From Microbacterium sp. PM5 (GTDB lineage Bacteria > Actinomycetota > Actinomycetes > Actinomycetales > Microbacteriaceae), in contig NZ_CP022162.1 in NCBI RefSeq assembly GCF_003293595.1, forward strand, positions 1,974,774-2,018,325: a stretch of 43,552 bases of DNA, read 5' to 3'. Shown here piece by piece: positions 31,416 through 39,681 of the stretch (position 1 is its first letter; the number at the start of each line of letters is the position of its first letter). A program made the translations under genes and the position numbers. Below the pieces are notes generated by a model. That model saw nothing but the letters and a program-made list of their open reading frames with translations, did no database searches and had not been told where the DNA came from.

Positions 31416-33098
31416 ATGACGTCGCAGTTGACCTTCTCCCTCCCCGACATCGGCGAGAGCCGCCCCGGCGCCGAATGGTGGCGCACCGCGGTGATCTACC
31501 AGATCTACCCGCGCTCCTTCGCCGACGCCTCCGGCGATGGCATCGGTGACCTCCCCGGCGTGACGGCGCATCTCGACGACCTACGCGCCCTGGGCGTGGA
31601 CGCCGTGTGGCTGAGCCCCTTCTACCGCTCTCCGCAGAAGGATGCCGGGTATGACGTCGCCGACTACTGCGACGTCGACCCCCTGTTCGGCACGCTCGCC
31701 GACTTCGACGAGATGCTCGCCGGCGCGCACGATCGCGGCATCCGCGTGATCGTCGACCTCGTGCCCAATCACAGTTCCGACCGGCACGTCTGGTTCCAGG
31801 AGGCGCTGGCCGCAGCCCCCGGCAGTACCGCGCGCGCCCGCTACCTCTTCCGCGACGGCAAGGGTGAGAACGGCGAGCTGCCGCCGAACAACTGGGAGTC
31901 GGTCTTCGGCGGCCCGGCGTGGACCCGCGTCACCGAGGCCGACGGCACGCCGGGGCAGTGGTACCTGCACCTGTTCGACACGAGCCAGCCCGACTTCGAC
32001 TGGTCGAACCCCGAGGTGCAGGAGGAGTTCCGCGGCATCCTGCGGTTCTGGCTCGACCGCGGCGTCGACGGCTTCCGCGTCGATGTCGCGCACGGCCTCG
32101 TCAAGACCGACGGTCTGCCCGACCACCTTCCCGCGGTGGATGCCGACAGCATGGGCGGCTCCGACGACGACGTGCCGTACTGGGGTCAGGAGGGCGTGCA
32201 CGAGATCTACCGCGACTGGCACCGCGTGCTCGCCGCATACGACGGCGACCGTGCGCTCTGCGCCGAAGCGTGGCTTCCCACCGTCGACCGCACCGCCGAG
32301 TGGGTGCGCTCCGACGAGATGCACCAGGCGTTCAACTTCCCGTACCTCATGACGGAGTGGGATGCCGCGGCCGTCCGCGAGGTCATCTCCGAGTCGCTGC
32401 GGGCGTTTCCCGCCGTCGGCGCCCCGGCCACCTGGGTGCTGTCGAACCACGACGTCGTGCGCCACGCATCGCGGCTCGCGCTGACCGCCGAGAACCCGCA
32501 GGGCCACGGCATCGGTCCCGACTCCCCCGGCCAGCCGATTCCCGAGGTGGGGCTGCGTCGCGCCCGCGCCGCGACGACCGTGATGCTCGCCCTTCCCGGC
32601 TCCGCATATCTCTACCAGGGCGAGGAGCTCGGCCTTCCCGAGGTCATCGCGCTGCCGCCCGCGTCTCGGCAGGATCCGACCTGGTTCCGTACCGACGGCG
32701 AGCGCTACGGCCGCGACGGGTGCCGGGTGCCGATCCCGTGGACCGCGGATGCCGCCGCCTACGGCTTCAGCCCGACGGGCCAGTCGTGGCTGCCGCAGCC
32801 GGCCGAATGGGCCACGCTCGCCCGCGACGCGCAGGAGTCCGACCCCGACTCCACGCTGTGGCTGTACCGCACGCTGCTGGCGACCCGCCGCGCCGAGGGC
32901 CTCGGAGCGGCGACGCTGGAGTGGCTCGACGGCTACGGCGACGACGTGATCGCGTTCCGTTCCGGTCGCGTCACCGTGCTCGCCAACGCGGGCTCGACGC
33001 CGGTGACGCTGCCCTCGGGCACCGTGCTGGTGGCGAGCGCACCGTTCGACGGCACGGAGCTGCCCGTCGACGTCGCGGTATGGATGGTCGCGGACTGA
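31416..33098 (+). CDS. GH13 alpha-glucosidase
   Basis: A 560-residue GH13 enzyme starting WWRTAVIYQIYPRSFADASG. It has the four conserved regions: DLVPNHSSD, GFRVDVAHG (nucleophile Asp223), CAEAW (acid/base Glu284) and LSNHDVV (Asp346). The pattern is that of oligo-1,6-glucosidase/alpha-glucosidase (maltose, isomaltose or sucrose as substrate). The exact linkage cannot be told from sequence. It is followed after one base by a LacI regulator and preceded by a perfect operator, so expression is probably sugar-induced. Confidence 0.9.
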   Translation: MTSQLTFSLPDIGESRPGAEWWRTAVIYQIYPRSFADASGDGIGDLPGVTAHLDDLRALGVDAVWLSPFYRSPQKDAGYDVADYCDVDPLFGTLADFDEMLAGAHDRGIRVIVDLVPNHSSDRHVWFQEALAAAPGSTARARYLFRDGKGENGELPPNNWESVFGGPAWTRVTEADGTPGQWYLHLFDTSQPDFDWSNPEVQEEFRGILRFWLDRGVDGFRVDVAHGLVKTDGLPDHLPAVDADSMGGSDDDVPYWGQEGVHEIYRDWHRVLAAYDGDRALCAEAWLPTVDRTAEWVRSDEMHQAFNFPYLMTEWDAAAVREVISESLRAFPAVGAPATWVLSNHDVVRHASRLALTAENPQGHGIGPDSPGQPIPEVGLRRARAATTVMLALPGSAYLYQGEELGLPEVIALPPASRQDPTWFRTDGERYGRDGCRVPIPWTADAAAYGFSPTGQSWLPQPAEWATLARDAQESDPDSTLWLYRTLLATRRAEGLGAATLEWLDGYGDDVIAFRSGRVTVLANAGSTPVTLPSGTVLVASAPFDGTELPVDVAVWMVAD

Positions 33099-33099
33099 C

Positions 33100-34104
33100 G
33101 TGACCAGCATCGAGGAGGTCGCGCGCGCCGCCGGCGTCTCGACGGCGACGGTGTCGCGCGCCCTCAGCGGACGGGGGCGCCTGTCGGAGGCGACGCGCGA
33201 GCGGGTGCGCGCGTCGGCCGCCGAGCTCGGCTACGTCGTCTCGGCCGCGGCATCCACCCTCGCCTCCGGGCGCGCCGAGAACATCGGGGTGATCGTTCCG
33301 CTTCTGGATCGGTGGTTCTTCGCGACGGTGCTCGACGGCATCGCCGCGCAGCTCGCGCCGCGCGGCTACGACATGACGCTGTACAACCTGACCGACGACC
33401 CGGAGCAGCGCCGGAACCTGTTCGAGACCTCGCTGCGCCGACGGCGCGTCGACGGCCTCATCGTGCTGTCGGTCGAGCTCAGCGCCGACGAGCGACGTCA
33501 GCTCGGGGCGCTGCCCGTTCCCGTCGTCGGGCTCGGCGTCCCCCACGCCGACGTCGCCGGGCTGCGCGTCGACGACACGGCCGTGGGGCGCCTCGCGACC
33601 GCGCATCTGCTCGGACTCGGCCACCGCGACATCGTGCACCTCGGGTGGAGCCTCGCCGACGACGCGGGCGAGACCCTCGACATCCCCACCCGGCGGCGCC
33701 GCGGATTCGCCCAGGCGATGCGGGATGCCGGTGTCGCCGAGCCCCGTTTCGTCGCGGCCGACTTCACCGTCGAGGGCGCGCGCCGCGTGTCCCGCGAGCT
33801 GCTGTCCGGCCCCAACGCGCCCACCGCGATCTTCGCCGCGTCGGACGAGATGGCGTTCGGCGTGCTCGCGGCCGCGCGGGAACTCGGTGTCGAGGTGCCC
33901 GGCGGGCTGTCGGTCATCGGCGTCGACGGGCACGAGCTGGCGGGACTGTTCGCGCTGACGACGATCGAGCAGTTCCCGCACGCGCAGGGCGAGCGCGCCG
34001 GACAGGCGGTGCTCGCGGCCTTGGGCGTCGAGGATGCGCCAGCCGGCCCGGCATCCCTGCCCTTCGAGCTCGTGGTCCGCGGCTCGACGGCGCCGCCGCG
34101 CTGA
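33100..34104 (+). CDS. LacI-family transcriptional regulator (alpha-glucosidase operon)
   Basis: A 334-residue LacI protein with the helix-turn-helix (TSIEEVARAAGVSTATVSRA, 2-21), hinge LGYVVSAAASTLASG and a sensor domain (GVIVPLLDRWFFATVLDGIA to the end). GTG start at 33100, one base after the alpha-glucosidase stop, so it is co-transcribed and probably autoregulated through the palindrome at 31388-31403. Confidence 0.9.
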   Translation: MTSIEEVARAAGVSTATVSRALSGRGRLSEATRERVRASAAELGYVVSAAASTLASGRAENIGVIVPLLDRWFFATVLDGIAAQLAPRGYDMTLYNLTDDPEQRRNLFETSLRRRRVDGLIVLSVELSADERRQLGALPVPVVGLGVPHADVAGLRVDDTAVGRLATAHLLGLGHRDIVHLGWSLADDAGETLDIPTRRRRGFAQAMRDAGVAEPRFVAADFTVEGARRVSRELLSGPNAPTAIFAASDEMAFGVLAAARELGVEVPGGLSVIGVDGHELAGLFALTTIEQFPHAQGERAGQAVLAALGVEDAPAGPASLPFELVVRGSTAPPR

Positions 34105-34159
34105 CCTCTCGGTTCACGCCGCCGGCGGGCTCGGGGAGGACGGCCAGGCGACCGCCGCG

Positions 34160-34165
34160 TACTCT
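34160..34165 (+). promoter_or_regulatory. -10 box (TACTCT) for the M20 amidohydrolase gene
   Basis: TANNNT seven bases before the ATG at 34173; no ribosome site. Leaderless-type. Confidence 0.45.
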
Positions 34166-34172
34166 CGATGGC

Positions 34173-35396
34173 ATGAGCATCGACCTCGAAGCCCTCTACA
34201 TCGACCTGCACCGCCACCCGGAACTGTCGTTCCAGGAGACCCGCACGGCGGGCGTGATCACCCGTGAGCTCGCCGCTCTCGGACTCGACTACGTCGAAGG
34301 CCTCGGCACGACCGGCGTCGCCACGAGCATCACCGGCACCGCCGCCGGCGACGGCCCGGTGGTGTGGCTGCGGGCCGACATGGACGGCCTTCCGGTGGCC
34401 GAGCAGACCGGTCTCGCCTACGCCAGCACCGCCCGCGGCATCGACCCGGCCGGCACCGACGTGCCCGTGATGCACGCGTGCGGCCACGACATGCACGTGA
34501 CGGCCCTGCTCGGCGCGCTCGAGCGGCTCGCAGCGACCCGCGACGAGTGGTCGGGAACCGTCGTCGCCGTCTTCCAGCCCGCGGAGGAGTACGGCGCCGG
34601 GGCTCAGGCCATGATCGCCGACGGTGTGCTCGACCAGTTCCCGAAGCCCGACATCGTGCTCGGCCAGCACCTGACGCCGCTTCCGGCGGGCACCATCGGC
34701 GTCCGGCCCGGCACGCAGATGGCCGCCTCGGACGGCCTCACCGTGCGGCTGCTCGGCCGCGGCGGCCACGGCTCGCGCCCCCACGCCACGATCGACCCCG
34801 TCGTCATGGCCGCGGCGACCGTCATGCGCCTGCAGACCGTCGTGTCGCGCGAGATCGACCCGCGGGAGATGGCCGTCGTCACGGTCGGCTCGATCCACGC
34901 GGGCCTGAAGAACAACATCATCCCCGCCGAGGCGAAGCTCGAGCTGAGCCTGCGCTACCCCGACGACGAGGCGCGTGCCGACGTGCTGGCGCGGGTCGAG
35001 CGCATCGTGCGGGCGGAGGCCGCGGCATCCGGTGCGGAGAAGGAGCCGGTCATCACGACCGACCACTCCCTGCCGCCGACGATCAACGACCACGACGCCA
35101 CCGCGCGCCTCAGCGCCGCGTGGGACCGCGCCTTCGGCGACGGGACGGTCGTCGACCCCGGCATGTTCACCGGCAGCGAGGACGTCTCGTGGTTCGCGCG
35201 CGAAGCCGGCGTGCCGCTCGTCTACTGGTTCTGGGGTGGCCTCGACCCGCAGCAGTTCGCGGATGCCGTCGCGCGCGGCACCGTCAACGAGGACATCCCC
35301 ACCAACCACTCGCCGTTCTTCGCTCCGATCCTGCACCCCACGATCGAGCGGGGTGTGGACGCGCTCGTCGTCGCGGCGCGGGAGTTCCTGGGATGA
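34173..35396 (+). CDS. M20 family amidohydrolase (amidase/aminoacylase type)
   Basis: A 407-residue metallopeptidase-fold hydrolase with LHRHPELSFQE, RADMDGLPVAEQTG (metal Asp), MHACGHDMHV (metal Cys/His) and FQPAEEYGAGAQAM (catalytic and metal glutamates). Members hydrolyse N-acyl amino acids, hippurate or indole-3-acetyl-amino acid conjugates, so no exact substrate is claimed. Its stop overlaps the start of the next gene (ATGA), so it is co-transcribed with the membrane protein. Confidence 0.88.
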   Translation: MSIDLEALYIDLHRHPELSFQETRTAGVITRELAALGLDYVEGLGTTGVATSITGTAAGDGPVVWLRADMDGLPVAEQTGLAYASTARGIDPAGTDVPVMHACGHDMHVTALLGALERLAATRDEWSGTVVAVFQPAEEYGAGAQAMIADGVLDQFPKPDIVLGQHLTPLPAGTIGVRPGTQMAASDGLTVRLLGRGGHGSRPHATIDPVVMAAATVMRLQTVVSREIDPREMAVVTVGSIHAGLKNNIIPAEAKLELSLRYPDDEARADVLARVERIVRAEAAASGAEKEPVITTDHSLPPTINDHDATARLSAAWDRAFGDGTVVDPGMFTGSEDVSWFAREAGVPLVYWFWGGLDPQQFADAVARGTVNEDIPTNHSPFFAPILHPTIERGVDALVVAAREFLG

Positions 35397-36304
35397 GCCT
35401 CGAGGATCTGTTCGGTCCGCAGCCCGACGAGCCGGAACGCGCGGCGGGGCGCGAGCAGCGCGCGCCGCGCGAGCCCCGGCCCGCCCGCGAGCCGAAGCCT
35501 CCCCGCGAGCCGAAGCCACCGCGCGAACCCCGCCAGCCGAAGCCACCGCGCGAACCCCGCACCCCGGGAGGCGGAGGCGGCTCGCGCATGACGCTGATCC
35601 TCGGAATCGTCGCCGCCGTGCTGGCGGTGGCGGTCGTCGCCGTGGTCGGCTTCGCGCTGACCCGCCCGTCCGATTCGGCGCAACCGGCACCCTCGGCACC
35701 GTCGGTGCCGACGGATGACGCGTCGGTGCCGGCATCCACCCCCTCTTCGACGCCGAGCCCCACGACGACCGCCGCCGCCACGGGGGTGGCGTTCTCGGCC
35801 ACCGGCTTCACACTCACGAGCGCCTCCGGCCAGCCCTTCACCTACCGGTGGGCCGACGAGCCGACCGCCGCCGTCGCGGCCCTCACCGCGGCCTTCGGGG
35901 CGCCGCCGACGCAGCGCACGCAGGCCGGCAACGGCTCGACGCTGCCGGATTACACCGTGTACGCGTGGAACGGATTCTCGTTGTTCGAGATGGTCCCGAC
36001 CGCGACGCTGACCCGGGCCGACTTCTCGCAGCCCGCGTACGCGCTGTTCACCGCGAACGAGGTGGGCGGAGTTCCGGTCACGGCGGAGTTCGGCCTGAAG
36101 ATCGGGATGAGCGCGGCCGAGGTGCGGGCCCTCACACCCGCTCCCGCGAGCGAGACGCCGCGCCCCTCGGGCAGCATCCGCTTCGCCTTCGACCCGCAGC
36201 GTTCGTCGTTCAAGAACGGCACGCCCTCCTACAGCGTGTTCGCCGACACCGACGGGGCCGACGGGCCGGTCGGGACGATCCTGTACTTCTACGCTCCGCA
36301 GTAG
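35393..36304 (+). CDS. Hypothetical membrane protein with charged proline-rich tail
   Basis: A 303-residue protein. An N-terminal tail of about 63 residues is rich in Arg, Pro, Glu and Lys with a repeated KPPREP unit. A single membrane segment follows at about 67-90 (LILGIVAAVLAVAVVAVVGF), then a Ser/Thr/Pro linker and an extracellular domain of about 175 residues. The fold of that domain is not recognised; it carries an 'FALTSASGQ'-like start, FTANEVGGVPVTAEFGLKI, and ends in ILYFYAPQ. It is coupled to the M20 gene. Function unknown. Confidence 0.75.
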   Translation: MSLEDLFGPQPDEPERAAGREQRAPREPRPAREPKPPREPKPPREPRQPKPPREPRTPGGGGGSRMTLILGIVAAVLAVAVVAVVGFALTRPSDSAQPAPSAPSVPTDDASVPASTPSSTPSPTTTAAATGVAFSATGFTLTSASGQPFTYRWADEPTAAVAALTAAFGAPPTQRTQAGNGSTLPDYTVYAWNGFSLFEMVPTATLTRADFSQPAYALFTANEVGGVPVTAEFGLKIGMSAAEVRALTPAPASETPRPSGSIRFAFDPQRSSFKNGTPSYSVFADTDGADGPVGTILYFYAPQ

Positions 36305-36341
36305 GTCGCCGCCGCGGATCGGACGGGCGCCCTTCCGCTCT

Positions 36342-36427
36342 GTTCACAACTCCGGAGATTCGACGCCGCCCGCAGCCGACGCCAGGCCGTTCACCCGTTT
36401 CGGGACGACTTCTCCGGAGTTGTGAAC
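36342..36427. repeat. Long inverted repeat between the KPPREP protein gene and vanZ-RDD
   Basis: GTTCACAACTCCGGAGA (36342-36358) and TCTCCGGAGTTGTGAAC (36411-36427) are perfect 17-bp arms, 52 bases apart. The right arm encodes the last codons of the VanZ-RDD gene, so the element overlaps its end. It may be a mobile mini-element, a bidirectional terminator or both. Confidence 0.65.
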
Positions 36428-37491
36428 GCCGTCCCGCCGTCCCCCACCACGGCAGCCGACTCCCTCGCATCGACGAGCCACTGACCGCTCAGCAGCCCGG
36501 GCAGTCCGCGGCCGCCGCGCGTGGTGAACACGAGGACGACGGATGCCGCGGCGAACACGAACTGCACGAACGTCCACGGCTCCGGCACGAGATCCAGCAG
36601 CAGATAGCCCCCGATGCCGGCGAGGAACCGCAGCGGCCGCGCCACGGGAGCCGGCAGCGGCCCCCCGCGATAGCGCAGCTCGACGGCCAGGTCTCCCGGC
36701 GTGCGGCCGGTGGCGAGGACGACGACGGCCCAGATCGCGATCGGCGTCACCGTGAGCGCGAAGCGACCCGCGGCACCGTCGAGGACGGCGGCATGGTCGC
36801 GAACGACGTACTCGAGGAACACCTGCACGGCGACGGCCGAACCGTACCCGACGAGCACGACGCCGAGCAGATCGCAGAACATGGCGAGCAGCCGGCGTCC
36901 GCGCGTGACCGGATGCGGGCGGCTCCCGGCATCCGTCGATCGACGCACCCACCACCGTCGGGGGACGATCAGCGCGACGAGCGAGCCGAGCACCGCCCCG
37001 ACCGTGTTCGTGAGCATGTCGTCGACGTCGAAGACGCGGTACGCACACGGGTACAGTCCCCACACCCCGGTGAGCTGGGTGGTCTCGATCGTCAGCGACA
37101 CCAGCAGACCGGTCGCGAACGCGACGACGATGCCGCGACCTCCGAGCACCCGCAGGAAGAACCCGAGCGGCATGAACAGCAGCACGTTCAGCGCCAGTTG
37201 CAGGACGGCGAAGTCGGTGAGGCTGCGGGCGCCGCGAAGGTCGTCGATGAAGGCCCAGATGTTCAGGTTCACGCCCGCGCAGGCGTAATTCTCGGCGTCG
37301 GGCAGGGGAAGCAGCGTGTACGTCCAGATGGCCCAGAAGTAGACCAGCGCGGCGGCCCACAGCAGAAATCGCCCGACGGTGAGCCGGCCGCGGCGCCGAT
37401 AGCTGATCGCCACGAACGGCACGAACAGCACGATTCCCACGACGAATCCGATGCCCAGCGCGACGACCCCCGAGTAGAGCTCATTCCCCAT
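36391..37491 (-). CDS. VanZ-RDD family membrane protein
   Basis: A 366-residue membrane protein with two parts. Residues to about 190 resemble VanZ (WAAALVYFWAIWTYTLLPLP; LNVLLFMPLGFFLRVL; DVDDMLTNTVGAVLGSLVAL). From about 205 it is an RDD-type domain (RGRRLLAMFCDLLGVVLVGY; RTPGDLAVELRYRG). VanZ proteins affect teicoplanin susceptibility and cell-wall physiology in a poorly known way. AAGGA stands about seven bases before the ATG at 37491. Its C-terminal 12 residues are encoded by the arm of an inverted repeat, so the end may be recent. Confidence 0.85.
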   Translation of the reverse strand: MGNELYSGVVALGIGFVVGIVLFVPFVAISYRRRGRLTVGRFLLWAAALVYFWAIWTYTLLPLPDAENYACAGVNLNIWAFIDDLRGARSLTDFAVLQLALNVLLFMPLGFFLRVLGGRGIVVAFATGLLVSLTIETTQLTGVWGLYPCAYRVFDVDDMLTNTVGAVLGSLVALIVPRRWWVRRSTDAGSRPHPVTRGRRLLAMFCDLLGVVLVGYGSAVAVQVFLEYVVRDHAAVLDGAAGRFALTVTPIAIWAVVVLATGRTPGDLAVELRYRGGPLPAPVARPLRFLAGIGGYLLLDLVPEPWTFVQFVFAAASVVLVFTTRGGRGLPGLLSGQWLVDARESAAVVGDGGTAFTTPEKSSRNG

Positions 37492-37561
37492 GCGTCGATC
37501 CTTGCAGCCTCGCGGCGTCATTCTCACGCTCGCCGGGATTGCGCGGCGACACGCGACCGCG

Positions 37562-37567
37562 TAATGT
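37562..37567 (+). promoter_or_regulatory. -10 box (TAATGT) for the KimA-like gene
   Basis: TANNNT eight bases before the GTG at 37576. An ATG lies inside the box, which argues for the GTG as the start. Confidence 0.4.
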
Positions 37568-37575
37568 CGCCCGCC

Positions 37576-39618
37576 GTGACAGACGACAGTCGCGGCCCCG
37601 GCGAAGAGACGCCGATCGCCAAGCGCATCCTCATCGGCGAGCCCCTCACGAGCGAGGAGCTCGAAGGACAGCTGCTGCCCAAGAAGATGGCGCTGCCGAT
37701 CTTCGCCTCCGACGCCCTCTCCTCGGTGGCCTATGCCCCGCAGGAGCTGCTGATGATCCTCCTGATCGGCGGCACGGCCTTTCTGGCGCTCAGCCCGTGG
37801 GTCGCGGCGGCGGTCGTCGCCCTGCTCATCGTGGTGGTGCTCAGCTACCGCCAGCTGATCAAGGCCTACCCCTCGGGCGGCGGCGACTACGAGGTCGCCC
37901 GCACGAACCTGGGCGAGAAGGCCGGCGTCGTGGTCGCGGCGGCCCTGCTGGTGGACTACATCCTGACGGTGGCCGTGTCGGTCGCCTCGGGCGTGGACAA
38001 CATCATCTCGGCCCTGCCGAACCTCGACCCCTGGCGCGTCGAGCTCGCGGTCGGCTTCGTCGTGCTCATCATCCTGGTCAACCTCCGCGGCGTCCGCGAA
38101 GCCTCGACGGCCTTCGCGATTCCGACCTACCTGTTCATCGGTTCGGTCATGCTCATGATCGGTACGGGCCTCGTCCGCTGGATGCTGGGCGATGCGCCGA
38201 TCGCCGAGAGCGCGCAGTTCGCCGTGCAGGCGGAAGACCTCAGCCAGGCCGCTCTCATCCTGCTGATCCTGCGCGCGTTCTCCAGCGGCTGTTCCGCCCT
38301 GACCGGCGTGGAGGCCGTCTCCAACGGTGTTCCGGCGTTCCGCCAGCCGAAGATCCGAAACGCCCAGACAACGCTCGTTCTGATGGGTTCGATCGCCATC
38401 ACGATGTTCGCGGGCCTCACGGTGCTCGCTCTCGTGGCCGGTGTGCACTACTCGGAGGATCCGTGCCGGCTGATCGGCTTCAACTGCGAGGCGCTCGTGC
38501 AGCCGAGCCTCATGGCGCAGGTGGCCGCTGCGACGTTCGGCAACGGCAGCATCCTCTTCTTCGTGGTGCAGGCCGCAACCGCCGCCGTCCTGCTGCTGGC
38601 CGCCAACACGGCTTTCAACGGCTTCCCGCTGCTGGGCTCGGTGCTCGCACGCGACGGCTATGCGCCGAAGGCCCTGAACACGCGCGGCGACCGTCTCGTC
38701 TACTCGAACGGCATGATCATCCTGGGCCTGGCCGCGGTGCTGGTGCTCGTGATCTTCCAGGCGAAGCTGACCACGCTGATCCAGCTGTACATCATCGGCG
38801 TCTTCGTCTCGTTCTCACTCGGCCAGCTCGGCATGGTCAAGCACTGGCGGCGCGAGCTGCGGCTACTCTCCCCGAAGGCGGCGAAGGCACGGCGAGAGGC
38901 GATCTCGGGCCTGTTCATCAATGCGCTCGGGGCGACGTTCACGATCGTCGTCCTCGTGATCGTGACGATCACGAAGTTCACCCACGGCGCCTACCTCGTC
39001 TTCATCGCGATCCCGCTGCTGTCGTTCCTCATGATCGGGGTGCACCGCTACTACCGCGACGTCTCGCACGAGATCGCCATGGACGACGACGTGCACTACG
39101 GCTCGACCGGCGATGTCGCGCTCGTGCTGGTGGGCACGCTGCAGAAGCCGACGGCGAAGGCGATCGACTACGCCCTGTCGGGCAGGCACGACAAGACGTT
39201 GGCGGTACACGTCGCGGTCACGGCGGAAGAAGCCCGCGACGTGCAGGAGGACTGGAAGTTCCACAACATGCCGGTTCCGCTCGTGGTGATCGAATCGCCC
39301 TACCGGCACTACGCGGCTCCGATCGCCCAGTTCATCACGAAGTACCGCGAGAAGCACGGCAGCGCCGTCGTCACGGTTTACATGCCGCAGTACATCGTCG
39401 GTCACTGGTGGGAGACGTTCCTGCACAACCGACGGGCGCGCCGCATCGCACAGCAGCTCATGCTCGTGCACGGTGTGCAGATCACGCTGGTGCCGTGGCT
39501 GCTCGACTCGTCGGAGCTGATCTACGGCCGCCGCTCCCGCCCGCTCCTCGGCGATGACCGTCGTGACGGCCGGCTGCCGAGCTACGGACTCGTCGCGCAC
39601 ACCGAAGACGAGAGCTGA
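37576..39618 (+). CDS. APC family transporter, KimA-like (potassium/amino acid)
   Basis: A 680-residue membrane protein with about twelve spans. The APC start is KKMALPIFASDALSSVAYAP, followed by YPSGGGDYEVARTNLG, and the C-terminal cytosolic part (about 480-660) has 'DVALVLVGTLQKPTAKAIDY' and 'VVVTVYMPQYIVGHWWETFLH'. This layout fits the KimA family, in which a potassium importer is regulated by c-di-AMP through its C-terminal domain; many relatives are annotated as amino acid permeases. The GTG start has a leaderless -10 box. No c-di-AMP riboswitch is seen upstream. A GC-rich hairpin follows the stop. Confidence 0.85.
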   Translation: MTDDSRGPGEETPIAKRILIGEPLTSEELEGQLLPKKMALPIFASDALSSVAYAPQELLMILLIGGTAFLALSPWVAAAVVALLIVVVLSYRQLIKAYPSGGGDYEVARTNLGEKAGVVVAAALLVDYILTVAVSVASGVDNIISALPNLDPWRVELAVGFVVLIILVNLRGVREASTAFAIPTYLFIGSVMLMIGTGLVRWMLGDAPIAESAQFAVQAEDLSQAALILLILRAFSSGCSALTGVEAVSNGVPAFRQPKIRNAQTTLVLMGSIAITMFAGLTVLALVAGVHYSEDPCRLIGFNCEALVQPSLMAQVAAATFGNGSILFFVVQAATAAVLLLAANTAFNGFPLLGSVLARDGYAPKALNTRGDRLVYSNGMIILGLAAVLVLVIFQAKLTTLIQLYIIGVFVSFSLGQLGMVKHWRRELRLLSPKAAKARREAISGLFINALGATFTIVVLVIVTITKFTHGAYLVFIAIPLLSFLMIGVHRYYRDVSHEIAMDDDVHYGSTGDVALVLVGTLQKPTAKAIDYALSGRHDKTLAVHVAVTAEEARDVQEDWKFHNMPVPLVVIESPYRHYAAPIAQFITKYREKHGSAVVTVYMPQYIVGHWWETFLHNRRARRIAQQLMLVHGVQITLVPWLLDSSELIYGRRSRPLLGDDRRDGRLPSYGLVAHTEDES

Positions 39619-39630
39619 CGGCATCCGAGG

Positions 39631-39652
39631 CGGCTCCGTCGCGCCGGAGCCG
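39631..39652. terminator. Hairpin after the KimA-like gene
   Basis: CGGCTCCG (39631-39638) and CGGAGCCG (39645-39652) pair over an 8-bp stem with a six-base loop, 12 bases after the stop. It precedes the sufS promoter. Confidence 0.5.
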
Positions 39653-39669
39653 GGTGGGATGCCGGGGCG

Positions 39670-39675
39670 TAGCCT
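39670..39675 (+). promoter_or_regulatory. -10 box (TAGCCT) for sufS
   Basis: TANNNT six bases before the GTG at 39682; leaderless-type. Confidence 0.5.
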
Positions 39676-39681
39676 AGAGGG

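Noticed and set aside
36305..36390. Possible small gene between the KPPREP gene and vanZ-RDD
   Set aside because: Only the arm of an inverted repeat and GC-rich spacer are present; no start with ribosome site.
37492..37575. c-di-AMP riboswitch in front of the KimA-like gene
   Set aside because: The gap is only 84 bases, the promoter appears leaderless, and no ydaO-type conserved segments are seen.
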